5,897 nt of DNA from Mariprofundaceae bacterium (GCA_015489095.1 WFMN01000152.1:1-5897); one strand, 5' to 3'. Shown: positions 1-5,897, counted from the first letter of the stretch. Numbers and translations are program-made. The notes: generated by a model from the sequence alone, not told the origin.

Positions 1-87
1 TGGTACCGAGGACTGGAGTCGAACCAGCACTTCCATACGGAAACTAGCACCTGAAGCTAGCGCGTCTACCAATTCCGCCACCTCGGC
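1..87 (-). tRNA. tRNA-Leu, anticodon CAG
   Basis: Complete class II leucine tRNA, 87 nt including an encoded CCA end (TGG at 1-3 on the plus strand). Read on the minus strand, the acceptor stem GCCGAGG (87 to 81) pairs with CCTCGGT with one G-T wobble at the first pair, and the discriminator base is A. The D arm has GCG/CGC stems around a GGTAGA-type loop. The anticodon stem CTAGC/GCTAG encloses the loop TTCAGGT, which puts anticodon CAG at 53 to 51. The long variable arm that marks Leu tRNAs is present (TTCC/GGAA stem), followed by a T arm with loop TTCGAGT. The D and anticodon arms closely resemble E. coli tRNA-Leu(CAG), as I remember it. It decodes CUG, a frequent codon in this GC-rich sequence. 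The gene is transcribed away from rnr. The 3' flank lies outside the window, so its terminator or any further tRNAs cannot be seen. Confidence 0.97.
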
Positions 88-112
88 ATCCGCCGCGGGG
101 ATATTCCCAACC

Positions 113-129
113 GCCGCAGAGAGCGCGGC
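113..129. repeat. GC-rich dyad in the tRNA leader / rnr spacer
   Basis: GCCGC at 113-117 and GCGGC at 125-129 form a perfect 5-bp inverted repeat with a 7-nt loop. It would lie at the predicted start of the tRNA leader, or in the 5' region of any rnr transcript begun further left. Its role is unknown. In such GC-rich DNA a 5-bp dyad is common by chance. The rest of the spacer holds one near-palindrome (GGGGATATTCCC, 97-108) and nothing else I can name. Confidence 0.25.
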
Positions 130-157
130 ACTTTATTTTGGAGTTGTTGCATGTCAA
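130..157 (-). promoter_or_regulatory. Candidate sigma-70 promoter for the tRNA-Leu gene
   Basis: On the minus strand a perfect TTGACA -35 box lies at 157 to 152. A 16-bp spacer separates it from TAAAGT at 135 to 130, which matches 4 of 6 positions of the -10 consensus. The start of transcription would be near 123, giving a leader of about 35 nt for RNase P to remove. The bases just after the -10 box are GCCGCGC. A GC-rich discriminator of this kind is known from stringently controlled stable-RNA promoters. The -35 box overlaps the rnr start codon at 151-153, so RNA polymerase bound here would cover the rnr translation start region. The boxes are seen directly; promoter activity is inferred. 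No convincing plus-strand promoter for rnr was found in the same spacer. Confidence 0.55.
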
Positions 158-2259
158 GCAAAAAACCGTGGAAGGTTCAGCGTAAGCCCAAGGGAACGCC
201 CTCCCTCTCCGCGCTGTTTCGCAAGCAGGGGCGCCGCGCGCTGGGGTGGCATCAAATCAAGAAGGCACTGGGAATCCATGATAAAAAAGGCGAACAGCGG
301 CTGCAAAACAAGCTCGACGCCATGATTGCGCGGGGCGAAATCAGCAAACAGGCGCGCGGCTATGTTGCCCAGCAGGCCAAAAGCTGGATCGGCACCGTCA
401 GCGCCCATCCCGACGGTTTCGGCTTTGTCTCCATCGCCGAACGCGCCAAAGATCTCTTCCTGCCTCAAGAGCAGATGCGCGGCCTGATGGACGGTGATTG
501 CGTGGAAGTGGCGGCAACCACCCGCCGTGGACGGGAGTGCGGCGTCCTCATCCGGCTGGTGGAGGCGGCATCGACCATCCTCATCGGCCAATACCACATC
601 GAGGGCGGCGTCGGCATCGTCACCCCGCGCAGTCAGCGCATCCAACGCACGATTCTGATCCGCAAGGGCGACAGCATGGGAGCGCGCCACGGCGATTGGG
701 TGCGCATCGATCTCGACCGGGGGAGCGACCCCTTGCGCGGCAAGGTCATCGAACGCCTCTCCGACATCTCCACCCCCAAAGGGCTGATCGATCTGGTGGT
801 CAGCGAGGCGGGCATCGCCACCGACTTCCCTCCCGCCGTCGAGCGGGAGGCGGCCGCCATCCCCAGCCGCCCCAAGCGCAAGGATATCGACAGCCGACAC
901 GACCTGCGCCACCTACCGATGGTCACCATCGATGGCGCCGACGCCAAGGATTTTGACGACGCCATCTGTGTGCTGCCGCGCGGCGACGGTTTCGAGGCCT
1001 GGGTCGCCATCGCCGATGTGGCGCACTATGTCACCCCAGGTTCCGCCATCGACCAGCAGGCCGCCCTACGGGGCAATTCGTTCTACTTCCCCGACCGCGC
1101 CATCCCGATGCTGCCCGAGCACCTCGCCAACGGGTTGTGCTCGCTACGCCCCCGCGTCAACCGGCTGGTGATGGCGGTGCGGCTGCGGCTCAACGCCAAC
1201 GGCACCGTCCGATCCGCGCGCCCGTTCGAAGCGGTGATCCGCTCACGCGCCCGCCTGACCTACGATCAGGTGGCCAACTTCCTCGACGGCCACGGCACCA
1301 TCCGCCAGCGGGAGGCGGGCGAGATGCTGCACACCGCCCGACGGCTCTTTCACGCCCTGCAGCAGCAGCGTCACCGCCGGGGCGCGATCGACTTCGACAG
1401 CAGCGAGATGACCTTCTCCCTCACCCAAACGGGGGTCGAGGCCATCACCCCGCGCCGGCAGAACTGCGCCCACCAGATCATCGAAGAGCTGATGCTGCTC
1501 GCCAACACCTCGGTGGCGCGCCTGCTGGAGGAGGCGGGGCGCCCCCCCGTCTATCGCGTCCACCCCGCCCCCAAGCCCAAGGATATCGAGAGCCTCAACC
1601 AGTATCTGGCCGCCTTCGGAATGAAGATCCACCTGCCCAAGCAGGGGGATGTGAAGCCGGCGGAGATTCAGCGCATCATGGAGGCCGCCGACGAAAAGGG
1701 GATCGCGCACATCCTCTCGCGACTGGTGCTACGCGCCATGCAACAGGCCTGCTACCAGACCAAACCCGCCCCCCATTTCGGCCTCGCCTACCAGCACTAC
1801 TGCCACTTCACCAGCCCGATCCGCCGCTACAGCGACCTTCTCGTCCACCGCCAACTCAAGGCGTTGCTGCACAAGGAGCAGCCCATCCCGACCGACAACC
1901 TCGACGACACCTGCGTCCACATCTCCAATCAGGAGCGGGTACAGCAACGGGCGGAGTGGGATTGTCAGGCGATGCTGGCGGCGCTGTTCCACCAGCGCGA
2001 TATCGGCGCCACGGTCTCCGCCCGCATCAGCGGCATGAGCAAACGGCGCGTGTTTGTCGAGTTTGACCACACCGGCGCCGAAGGGTCGCTAGCGGTGGAT
2101 CAACTGGCGGGCGAGTACATCCTGGATGAGCGCAACCACTGCCTGCGCAACCGCCACTACGGCCAGCGGCTCACCCTGGGAGACGCAATCCGGGTGCGGA
2201 TCGAGGGAACCGACCCGGTGCGCGGCCAGATCCGGGTGACGATCGCCGACGAGGAGTAG
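151..2259 (+). CDS. rnr: Ribonuclease R (RNase II/RNB family 3'-5' exoribonuclease)
   Basis: A 702-residue processive 3'-5' exoribonuclease of the cytoplasm. The family degrades structured RNA and takes part in mRNA decay, rRNA quality control and cold or stress adaptation. Domains in order: a short basic leader, a winged-helix region (about 20-75), two cold-shock/OB folds (about 78-138 and 143-208), the RNB catalytic domain (about 250-570) and a C-terminal S1 domain (about 617-700). The metal-binding motif DGADAKDFDDA (261-271) supplies Asp261, 267, 269 and 270, with the same spacing as E. coli D272/278/280/281. The RNB signature HFTSPIRRYSDLLVHRQL spans 552-569. The ATG is supported by GGAG at 140-143, seven bases upstream. 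E. coli RNase R has 813 residues; this one ends right after S1 and lacks the lysine-rich tail. The domain order and HTH favour RNase R over RNase II. The gene is single, divergent from the tRNA and convergent with the Bat gene. Confidence 0.96.
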   Translation: MSSKKPWKVQRKPKGTPSLSALFRKQGRRALGWHQIKKALGIHDKKGEQRLQNKLDAMIARGEISKQARGYVAQQAKSWIGTVSAHPDGFGFVSIAERAKDLFLPQEQMRGLMDGDCVEVAATTRRGRECGVLIRLVEAASTILIGQYHIEGGVGIVTPRSQRIQRTILIRKGDSMGARHGDWVRIDLDRGSDPLRGKVIERLSDISTPKGLIDLVVSEAGIATDFPPAVEREAAAIPSRPKRKDIDSRHDLRHLPMVTIDGADAKDFDDAICVLPRGDGFEAWVAIADVAHYVTPGSAIDQQAALRGNSFYFPDRAIPMLPEHLANGLCSLRPRVNRLVMAVRLRLNANGTVRSARPFEAVIRSRARLTYDQVANFLDGHGTIRQREAGEMLHTARRLFHALQQQRHRRGAIDFDSSEMTFSLTQTGVEAITPRRQNCAHQIIEELMLLANTSVARLLEEAGRPPVYRVHPAPKPKDIESLNQYLAAFGMKIHLPKQGDVKPAEIQRIMEAADEKGIAHILSRLVLRAMQQACYQTKPAPHFGLAYQHYCHFTSPIRRYSDLLVHRQLKALLHKEQPIPTDNLDDTCVHISNQERVQQRAEWDCQAMLAALFHQRDIGATVSARISGMSKRRVFVEFDHTGAEGSLAVDQLAGEYILDERNHCLRNRHYGQRLTLGDAIRVRIEGTDPVRGQIRVTIADEE

Positions 2260-2268
2260 CCCGGATCT
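2228..2268. terminator. Inverted repeat at the rnr / Bat convergent junction, possible bidirectional terminator
   Basis: AGATCCGGG at 2228-2236 and CCCGGATCT at 2260-2268 are perfect 9-bp inverted arms with a 23-nt loop. The loop holds the end of rnr and its TAG. The right arm crosses the 7-bp intergenic gap and reaches into the stop codon of the opposing gene (2269 to 2267). A second pairing, AGGAGTAG (2252-2259) with CTGCTCCT (2276-2283), has one G-U wobble in the plus-strand RNA and starts inside the first loop. No T-run follows on either strand, so this is not a classical intrinsic terminator. Its position suggests an mRNA 3'-end structure shared by both genes; that role is inferred. Confidence 0.35.
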
Positions 2269-4114
2269 ACCATCCCTGCTCCTGTTGCGGCTGGCCGCCC
2301 CGCTGGCGGTACTGATACTGAAACTTGCGCCGCAACAGCCCGCCGGGATCGTCGGGGATGCGCCGCAACCACTGCTGACGCGCCTGTTGCTGCTCTTGCC
2401 GCAATGCGCGTTCTGGGTCTGTTGGCGCTGCCGACTTGCGCTGCTCCCCCTTCGCCGCCCGCTGCCGTTGGCCACCGAGCTTCCGCTGCTGTTGCTGACG
2501 GGCGCCATCCTTGGATGGCCGCGCCTGTTGCTCCCGCTGCTTGCCGGACTCCCCCTGCTTCTTCTGCGTAGCGGCGTGCTGCTGCCCCGCTTGCCGCTGC
2601 GATGACCGAGACTGCTCCCCTCCGGACGGCTTGCCGCCCCTCTTCTTGTTCCCCGCGTTTTGCCGCGCTCCACCCCCGCCCTGTTGACCATCTTTCTGCG
2701 CTTTTTTCTCCGCATCGGACTGCTTCTTCTTGCTGTTTTGCTTATCCTTCTGCTGTTGCAGCAGCTTGCGCACCAGATCTCGGTTGAAGGCGGCATCCTC
2801 CATCTTGGGGTTCTTCTTCAGCGCCGCGTCATAGGCTTTGAGCGCCTGCTTCAGCTTTCCCGCCTTGGCCAGCGCGTTGCCGCGGTTGTAGTCGCTCTCG
2901 GCATCATCCAGCCCCGCCAACGCCTCTGCCGCCGCCGCATACTCCCCCGCGCGATAGCTGGCGACCGATTTCCAGCGCGGGTCGCTGAACTTGCCCGCCG
3001 CCTCCTTCGTCTTGCCTTCGTCCAGCAACGCCTTGGCCTGCTGGTCGCCGTTGCGCCATAGGTCGGAAAACGCCCACGCGGCCGCGGGTGATGGCTGGGC
3101 GAACACCCCCAGCAGCACCGCCGCCAGCAGCCAACCGCGGCGAAACGCCAGCGCCGCCAGCGGCAGTAGCGCCAGCAGCAACCACGGCCCCTCCTCGCGC
3201 CAGCGATCGCCCAGCCCGAGGCGCTTGTGGTCGGAGCCGCTGAGCGCATGCCCCGCCCGCAGAATCGGCGCCAACCGCCGCAGATCGCCACTATCCAGCG
3301 TGGCACGGGCAAACAGGCCGCCGCCGGCCGTTGCCAACCGCCGGAGCGCCGACCAATCGGTACGCGCCACCACAATGTTGCCGGCAGAATCGGTCACAAA
3401 GCCCGATGCGCCGGGGATCGGCGCCCCGTCCGCGGTGCCGAACCCGAGCACGCTCACCCGATGGCCGTGGCGCAGCAGCTCGGCGGCCGCTTCTTCCGCG
3501 CCGTGGTCGGCGCTATCGGTCAGCACCAGCACATCGCCGTGCGCAACCCCACCGTTTTGCAGCAGTTTCAGCGCCTGTTTCAGCGCCAGATCGAGCCGCG
3601 ACCCCTGCACCGGCATCAACCCCGGCGAGAGCACCGGCTCCTGCTGGGCGATCACCCGCACATCGTCGGTCAGCGGGGTGATGACGAAGGCGTCACCGGC
3701 ATAGACCACCAGTGCCGTCTGCCCCTCGCGGCGCAGGGCGAGCAGATCCGACAGCTTCTGCTTGGCGCGGGTCAGGCGGTCGGGCTTGCTGTCGGCCGCC
3801 AACATGGAGCTGGAGAGATCCAGCAGCAGCACCAGCGCCTGCTGCTGGCGATAGAGCGGCTGCGGCATCTGCTGCCACACCGGCCCCGCCAGCGCCACCA
3901 ACGCAAGCGCCGTCGCACCGGCCAACAGCCACCACGGCCAGCGCCGCGCCCTGCCCGCGCTGCCCACCAGCAACCGCGCCAGCAGTGCCGGATCGCACAC
4001 CCTACGCCACGGCGAGACCCCGCTTACCCCCGCCGCCAGCCGATGGCCGATCCAGACAGCCAGCGGCAGCAACAGCAGCCACCACGGACGCAAAAAATGA
4101 AAGTGGGTCAACAC
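2267..4114 (-). CDS. Membrane-anchored VWA domain and TPR protein (BatB-BatC fusion type)
   Basis: A 615-residue predicted inner-membrane protein. Two N-terminal membrane segments (about 10-22 and 61-78) precede a von Willebrand A domain (about 92-285). The domain has a complete MIDAS: DLSSS (Asp99, Ser101, Ser103), TPLTDD (Thr149 likely) and LTDSAD (Asp200). Two more hydrophobic segments (310-323, 328-340) follow, then TPR-like repeats (about 355-440, including YNRGNALAKAGKLKQALKAY). A Gln/Lys/Gly/Ser-rich stretch (about 453-580) leads to the C-terminal motif WLRRIPDDPGGLLRRKFQY (582-600), which I recall as typical of this family. The order VWA then TPR equals BatB joined to BatC of the Bacteroides aerotolerance-type clusters. 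The VWA and TPR parts would be expected to bind partner proteins; no substrate is known. The start is uncertain: GTG at 4114 is used here because FHFLRPWWLL directly after it is family-like, but TTG at 4111 is possible and GGGAG (4118 to 4114) overlaps the GTG. The gene begins 9 bp after the dut stop. Confidence 0.88.
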   Translation of the reverse strand: MLTHFHFLRPWWLLLLPLAVWIGHRLAAGVSGVSPWRRVCDPALLARLLVGSAGRARRWPWWLLAGATALALVALAGPVWQQMPQPLYRQQQALVLLLDLSSSMLAADSKPDRLTRAKQKLSDLLALRREGQTALVVYAGDAFVITPLTDDVRVIAQQEPVLSPGLMPVQGSRLDLALKQALKLLQNGGVAHGDVLVLTDSADHGAEEAAAELLRHGHRVSVLGFGTADGAPIPGASGFVTDSAGNIVVARTDWSALRRLATAGGGLFARATLDSGDLRRLAPILRAGHALSGSDHKRLGLGDRWREEGPWLLLALLPLAALAFRRGWLLAAVLLGVFAQPSPAAAWAFSDLWRNGDQQAKALLDEGKTKEAAGKFSDPRWKSVASYRAGEYAAAAEALAGLDDAESDYNRGNALAKAGKLKQALKAYDAALKKNPKMEDAAFNRDLVRKLLQQQKDKQNSKKKQSDAEKKAQKDGQQGGGGARQNAGNKKRGGKPSGGEQSRSSQRQAGQQHAATQKKQGESGKQREQQARPSKDGARQQQQRKLGGQRQRAAKGEQRKSAAPTDPERALRQEQQQARQQWLRRIPDDPGGLLRRKFQYQYRQRGGQPQQEQGW

Positions 4115-4123
4115 TCCCGAGAA

Positions 4124-4576
4124 TCAATCCTTCCCTGTGCTACCGAACCCCCCGCTACCGCGCGCGGTTGCATCCAGGCTATCCACCTGCTGCCACGCCC
4201 CCTGCACGCAGGGCGCCAGCACCAGTTGGGCGATGCGATCGCCGCGCCGAATGGTAAACGGCTCCTGCCCTAGATTGATGAGAATCACCCCCACCTCGCC
4301 ACGATAATCGGCGTCGATGGTGCCGGGGGCGTTGAGCACGGTAATGCCATGCTTCAGCGCCAGACCGGAACGGGGCCGCACCTGCGCCTCCATGCCATCC
4401 GGCAGTGCCATGGCAAACCCGGTCGGCACCAACACCCGCGCACCGGGATTGAGAACCACCTCGCCATCCACCGCCGCACGAAGATCCGCCCCCGCCGCAT
4501 GGCTGGAGCCATAGGACGGCAGCGCAATATCCTTGGCGTGATCAAGCTGCCGTATCGCTACACGAATCGTTTCCAT
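4124..4576 (-). CDS. dut: Deoxyuridine 5'-triphosphate nucleotidohydrolase (dUTPase)
   Basis: A 150-residue homotrimer-type dUTPase. It hydrolyses dUTP to dUMP and pyrophosphate, which keeps uracil out of DNA and feeds dTMP synthesis. All five family motifs are present: AGADLRA (28-34), PRSGLALKHG (68-77), GTIDADYRGE (85-94, with the catalytic Asp at 88 and the uracil-contacting Tyr at 91), RRGDRIAQLV (110-119) and the C-terminal glycine-rich RGSGGFGSTG (139-148). E. coli Dut has 151-152 residues, so the length is normal. I start at ATG 4576 because AGGAG at 4586 to 4582 lies five bases upstream. The in-frame GTG at 4579 would leave only two. The start lies about 35 bp inside coaBC, and the Shine-Dalgarno is also inside it, which suggests translational coupling. 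The coaBC-dut order is widespread in proteobacteria. Confidence 0.96.
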   Translation of the reverse strand: METIRVAIRQLDHAKDIALPSYGSSHAAGADLRAAVDGEVVLNPGARVLVPTGFAMALPDGMEAQVRPRSGLALKHGITVLNAPGTIDADYRGEVGVILINLGQEPFTIRRGDRIAQLVLAPCVQGAWQQVDSLDATARGSGGFGSTGKD

Positions 4577-5786
4577 CACTACTCCTGTTGTTTGTCTCGA
4601 TTATCTGCCGCACGATCGCCTGCGCGTAGGCCGCTTTGTCATCGCCTTGCAGCTCCACCGGCGGCTGCTCCAGCGTGAACCAGCAGCCGTGACACCCGCC
4701 TTCATGCCCCATGGTGCTGACATCGTTCACCACGATGCCGTCCACCCCTTTCGCCGCCAGCTTGCGCCGCCCCTCCGCCAGCGCGGATGCGCGATCATGC
4801 GCCATCTCTTCGGCGGCGAACGCCACCACCCGCCGCGGTCGCCGCGCCATGGCCGCCACTGCGGCGACGATGTCGCGGTTCCGCACCAGCGTGAGCGTCA
4901 CCCGCTCCGCGCCTCCGCGCTTGAGTTTACGCGCAGACGGCTCGGCCACCCGGTAGTCGGAGACCGCCGCCGCCGCGATAAACAGGGCGGCATCCGCCGC
5001 ATGATCCAGCGCCGCCGCCAACATCTGCTCCGCGCCCTCCACATCGACCCGCCGCACCCCAGCTATGTAGGGTGTACCGGGGCCGGCGATCAAGGTCACC
5101 TCGGCACCGAAGCGTGTCGCAACCCGCGCAATCTCCGCTCCCACCGTTCCCGATGCGCGGTTGGTCAACAGCCGCACGCTGTCCCACGCCTCCCAAGTGG
5201 GGCCGGTGGTGACCACCCAACGCTGCCCACGCAGCCTTTGCGGGGTAAGCAATCTGCGTACATCCTCTAGCAGTTGTTCCGGGGTGCGCATCCGCCCGAC
5301 CCCCGCTTCGCCACACGCCAACGCCCCCGCTTCGGGATCGGCGATCGTCACCCCATCCGCCCGCAGTTGCGCCACATTGCGCCGCGTTGCCGCCGCCTGC
5401 CACATCGAGCCGTTCATCGCCGGCGCCACCATCTTCGGCGCCTCGCAGACCAGCGCCAGCGTGGTGAGCAGATCGTCCGCCATCCCGTGTGCTAGGCGCG
5501 CGATCAGGTTGGCGGTGGCGGGGGCGATCAGCAGCAGATCGGCCCAACGCGCCAGCGCGATATGGCCCATCGCATGCTGCTCAGTTAGTGCGAATAGCTG
5601 GCGATAGACCGGTTCGCCGCTCAGCGACTCCAGCGTCAGCGGGGTGATGAACTCCTCGGCCGACGCGGTCATGACACAACGCACCACCGCCCCCTCGGCG
5701 CGCAGCAGGCGCACCAGCTCGGCGCTGCGGTAGCAGGCGATACCTCCGCCCACCCCCAGCAAGATGTGGCGATCGCGCAGGGTCAT
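4542..5786 (-). CDS. coaBC: Bifunctional phosphopantothenoylcysteine decarboxylase / phosphopantothenate-cysteine ligase
   Basis: A 414-residue cytoplasmic enzyme of coenzyme A synthesis. The CoaB half joins 4'-phosphopantothenate to cysteine using CTP, and the FMN-dependent CoaC half decarboxylates the product to 4'-phosphopantetheine. The N-terminal CoaC flavoprotein (about 1-185) has the catalytic His75 in MGHIALARWAD, Asn125 in APAMNGSMW and Cys158 in GALACGEAG, the same numbers as in E. coli. The CoaB half (about 188-398) has GPTWE, Asn209 in LTNRASG (E. coli N210), AAAAVSDYR (271-279) and Lys287/Lys289 in ARKLKR (E. coli K289). The CoaB signature differs from the usual DPVR...N.SSG.MG: here it reads DSVRLLTNRASGTVG (202-216). 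The last 16 or so residues are hydrophilic and overlap the dut start. The ATG follows the upstream stop by four bases and has no strong ribosome site, but the N-terminal HILLGVGGGIA fits the family start. Confidence 0.95.
   Translation of the reverse strand: MTLRDRHILLGVGGGIACYRSAELVRLLRAEGAVVRCVMTASAEEFITPLTLESLSGEPVYRQLFALTEQHAMGHIALARWADLLLIAPATANLIARLAHGMADDLLTTLALVCEAPKMVAPAMNGSMWQAAATRRNVAQLRADGVTIADPEAGALACGEAGVGRMRTPEQLLEDVRRLLTPQRLRGQRWVVTTGPTWEAWDSVRLLTNRASGTVGAEIARVATRFGAEVTLIAGPGTPYIAGVRRVDVEGAEQMLAAALDHAADAALFIAAAAVSDYRVAEPSARKLKRGGAERVTLTLVRNRDIVAAVAAMARRPRRVVAFAAEEMAHDRASALAEGRRKLAAKGVDGIVVNDVSTMGHEGGCHGCWFTLEQPPVELQGDDKAAYAQAIVRQIIETNNRSSDGNDSCSDTAA
4582..4586 (-). promoter_or_regulatory. 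Shine-Dalgarno AGGAG of dut, inside coaBC
   Basis: AGGAG on the minus strand (plus-strand CTCCT) lies five bases before the ATG at 4576 and only two before the GTG at 4579. It therefore favours the ATG as the dut start. Because it sits within the last codons of coaBC, ribosomes finishing coaBC pass over it, which fits coupled translation of the two genes. Confidence 0.75.
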
Positions 5787-5790
5787 CTTG

Positions 5791-5897
5791 CTAGGCCGCC
5801 GACTGAAGCCTCTGCAGCTCCGCCATCACCGCATCCACATGGCCTTTTACCTTCACCTTGCGCCACACCGCCCGCACCACGCCGGCCGGATCGATAA
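5791..5897 (-). CDS. C-terminal end of an unidentified protein (partial)
   Basis: An open frame runs from the right edge of the window to a TAG at 5793 to 5791, giving 34 residues that end in HVDAVMAELQRLQSAA. The final 15 residues or so look like an amphipathic helix, preceded by a short basic beta-like stretch (VWRKVKVKG). I do not recognise the family. The shape faintly recalls the end of an ACT-type domain, but that is too weak for a call. Four bases separate its stop from the coaBC ATG, and GC-rich coding composition continues through it, so it is probably the preceding gene of the same operon. Coding status is inferred from the open frame, the composition and the tight junction. Confidence 0.6.
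   Translation of the reverse strand, partial: IDPAGVVRAVWRKVKVKGHVDAVMAELQRLQSAA

Noticed and set aside
97..108. Near-palindrome GGGGATATTCCC as an operator or rnr promoter
   Set aside because: One mismatched pair, no matching -35 box at a suitable distance for either gene, and no second copy in the window. It was too weak to call as a site.
1137..2066. Plus-strand open frame of 309 codons inside rnr in another frame
   Set aside because: It is Pro/Arg/Ala/Gly-rich with no motif, and it overlaps the catalytic part of RNase R, which is clearly the coding frame.
2252..2283. AGGAGTAG/CTGCTCCT hairpin as an intrinsic terminator by itself
   Set aside because: The loop is 16 nt and no T-run follows on either strand. 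It is mentioned only as part of the possible pseudoknot.
2285..2605. Plus-strand open frame of 106 codons, very Leu-rich and membrane-like
   Set aside because: It lies opposite the Gln/Lys-rich arm of the Bat gene. CAG and CAA codons read backwards give CTG and TTG, so the Leu richness is a mirror of the real gene. There is no ribosome site or family motif.
4114..4126. dut and the Bat gene lie in the same reading frame, suggesting a readthrough fusion
   Set aside because: The TGA at 4126 to 4124 ends Dut right after its intact fifth motif, and there is no sign of a recoding element. Same-frame adjacency occurs by chance one time in three.
3227..4273. Plus-strand open frame of 348 codons opposite the Bat and dut genes
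   Set aside because: It runs across two clear minus-strand genes, and its translation is rich in Arg, Pro, His and Gln, typical of antisense frames in GC-rich DNA. No domain is recognisable.
5791..5897. Edge fragment as the ACT-domain end of a RelA/SpoT protein
   Set aside because: Thirty-four residues with only a vague pattern match; the usual closing strand is missing and no diagnostic residue is visible.

Overview
The window looks like an ordinary chromosomal stretch of a GC-rich proteobacterium. The closest resemblances are to gammaproteobacterial housekeeping genes: a class II tRNA-Leu(CAG), a CoaBC whose key residues fall at or within one position of the E. coli numbers, and the coaBC-dut gene pair. 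Sequence alone does not settle the class, and I do not name a genus. I see no mobile element, CRISPR array, integrase or phage gene.

Layout from left to right: (1) a complete tRNA-Leu gene on the minus strand at the left edge. (2) A 63-bp divergent spacer. The best promoter candidate for the tRNA lies on its far side and overlaps the start codon of the next gene. (3) rnr, a compact RNase R on the plus strand. (4) A tail-to-tail junction with only 7 bp between stop codons, covered by a perfect 9-bp inverted repeat. (5) On the minus strand, in transcription order from right to left: the last 34 codons of an unrecognised gene, coaBC (coenzyme A synthesis), dut (dUTPase), and a long gene for a membrane-anchored von Willebrand A/TPR protein that fuses BatB-like and BatC-like parts. 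These four are spaced by 4 bp, an overlap of about 35 bp, and about 9 bp, so they read as one operon with translational coupling.

The plus-strand gene serves RNA decay and quality control. The minus-strand operon combines cofactor synthesis, nucleotide-pool sanitation and an envelope protein of poorly defined role. The most noteworthy points are the Bat protein sitting behind dut rather than behind moxR/DUF58/batA, the signal-peptide-like segment at its fusion joint, the tRNA promoter candidate overlapping the rnr start, and a possible pseudoknot at the convergent junction. No clearly new biological system is evident. Apart from the 63-bp spacer and the 7-bp junction, the window is almost fully coding, and no gene-free stretch exceeds 300 bases.
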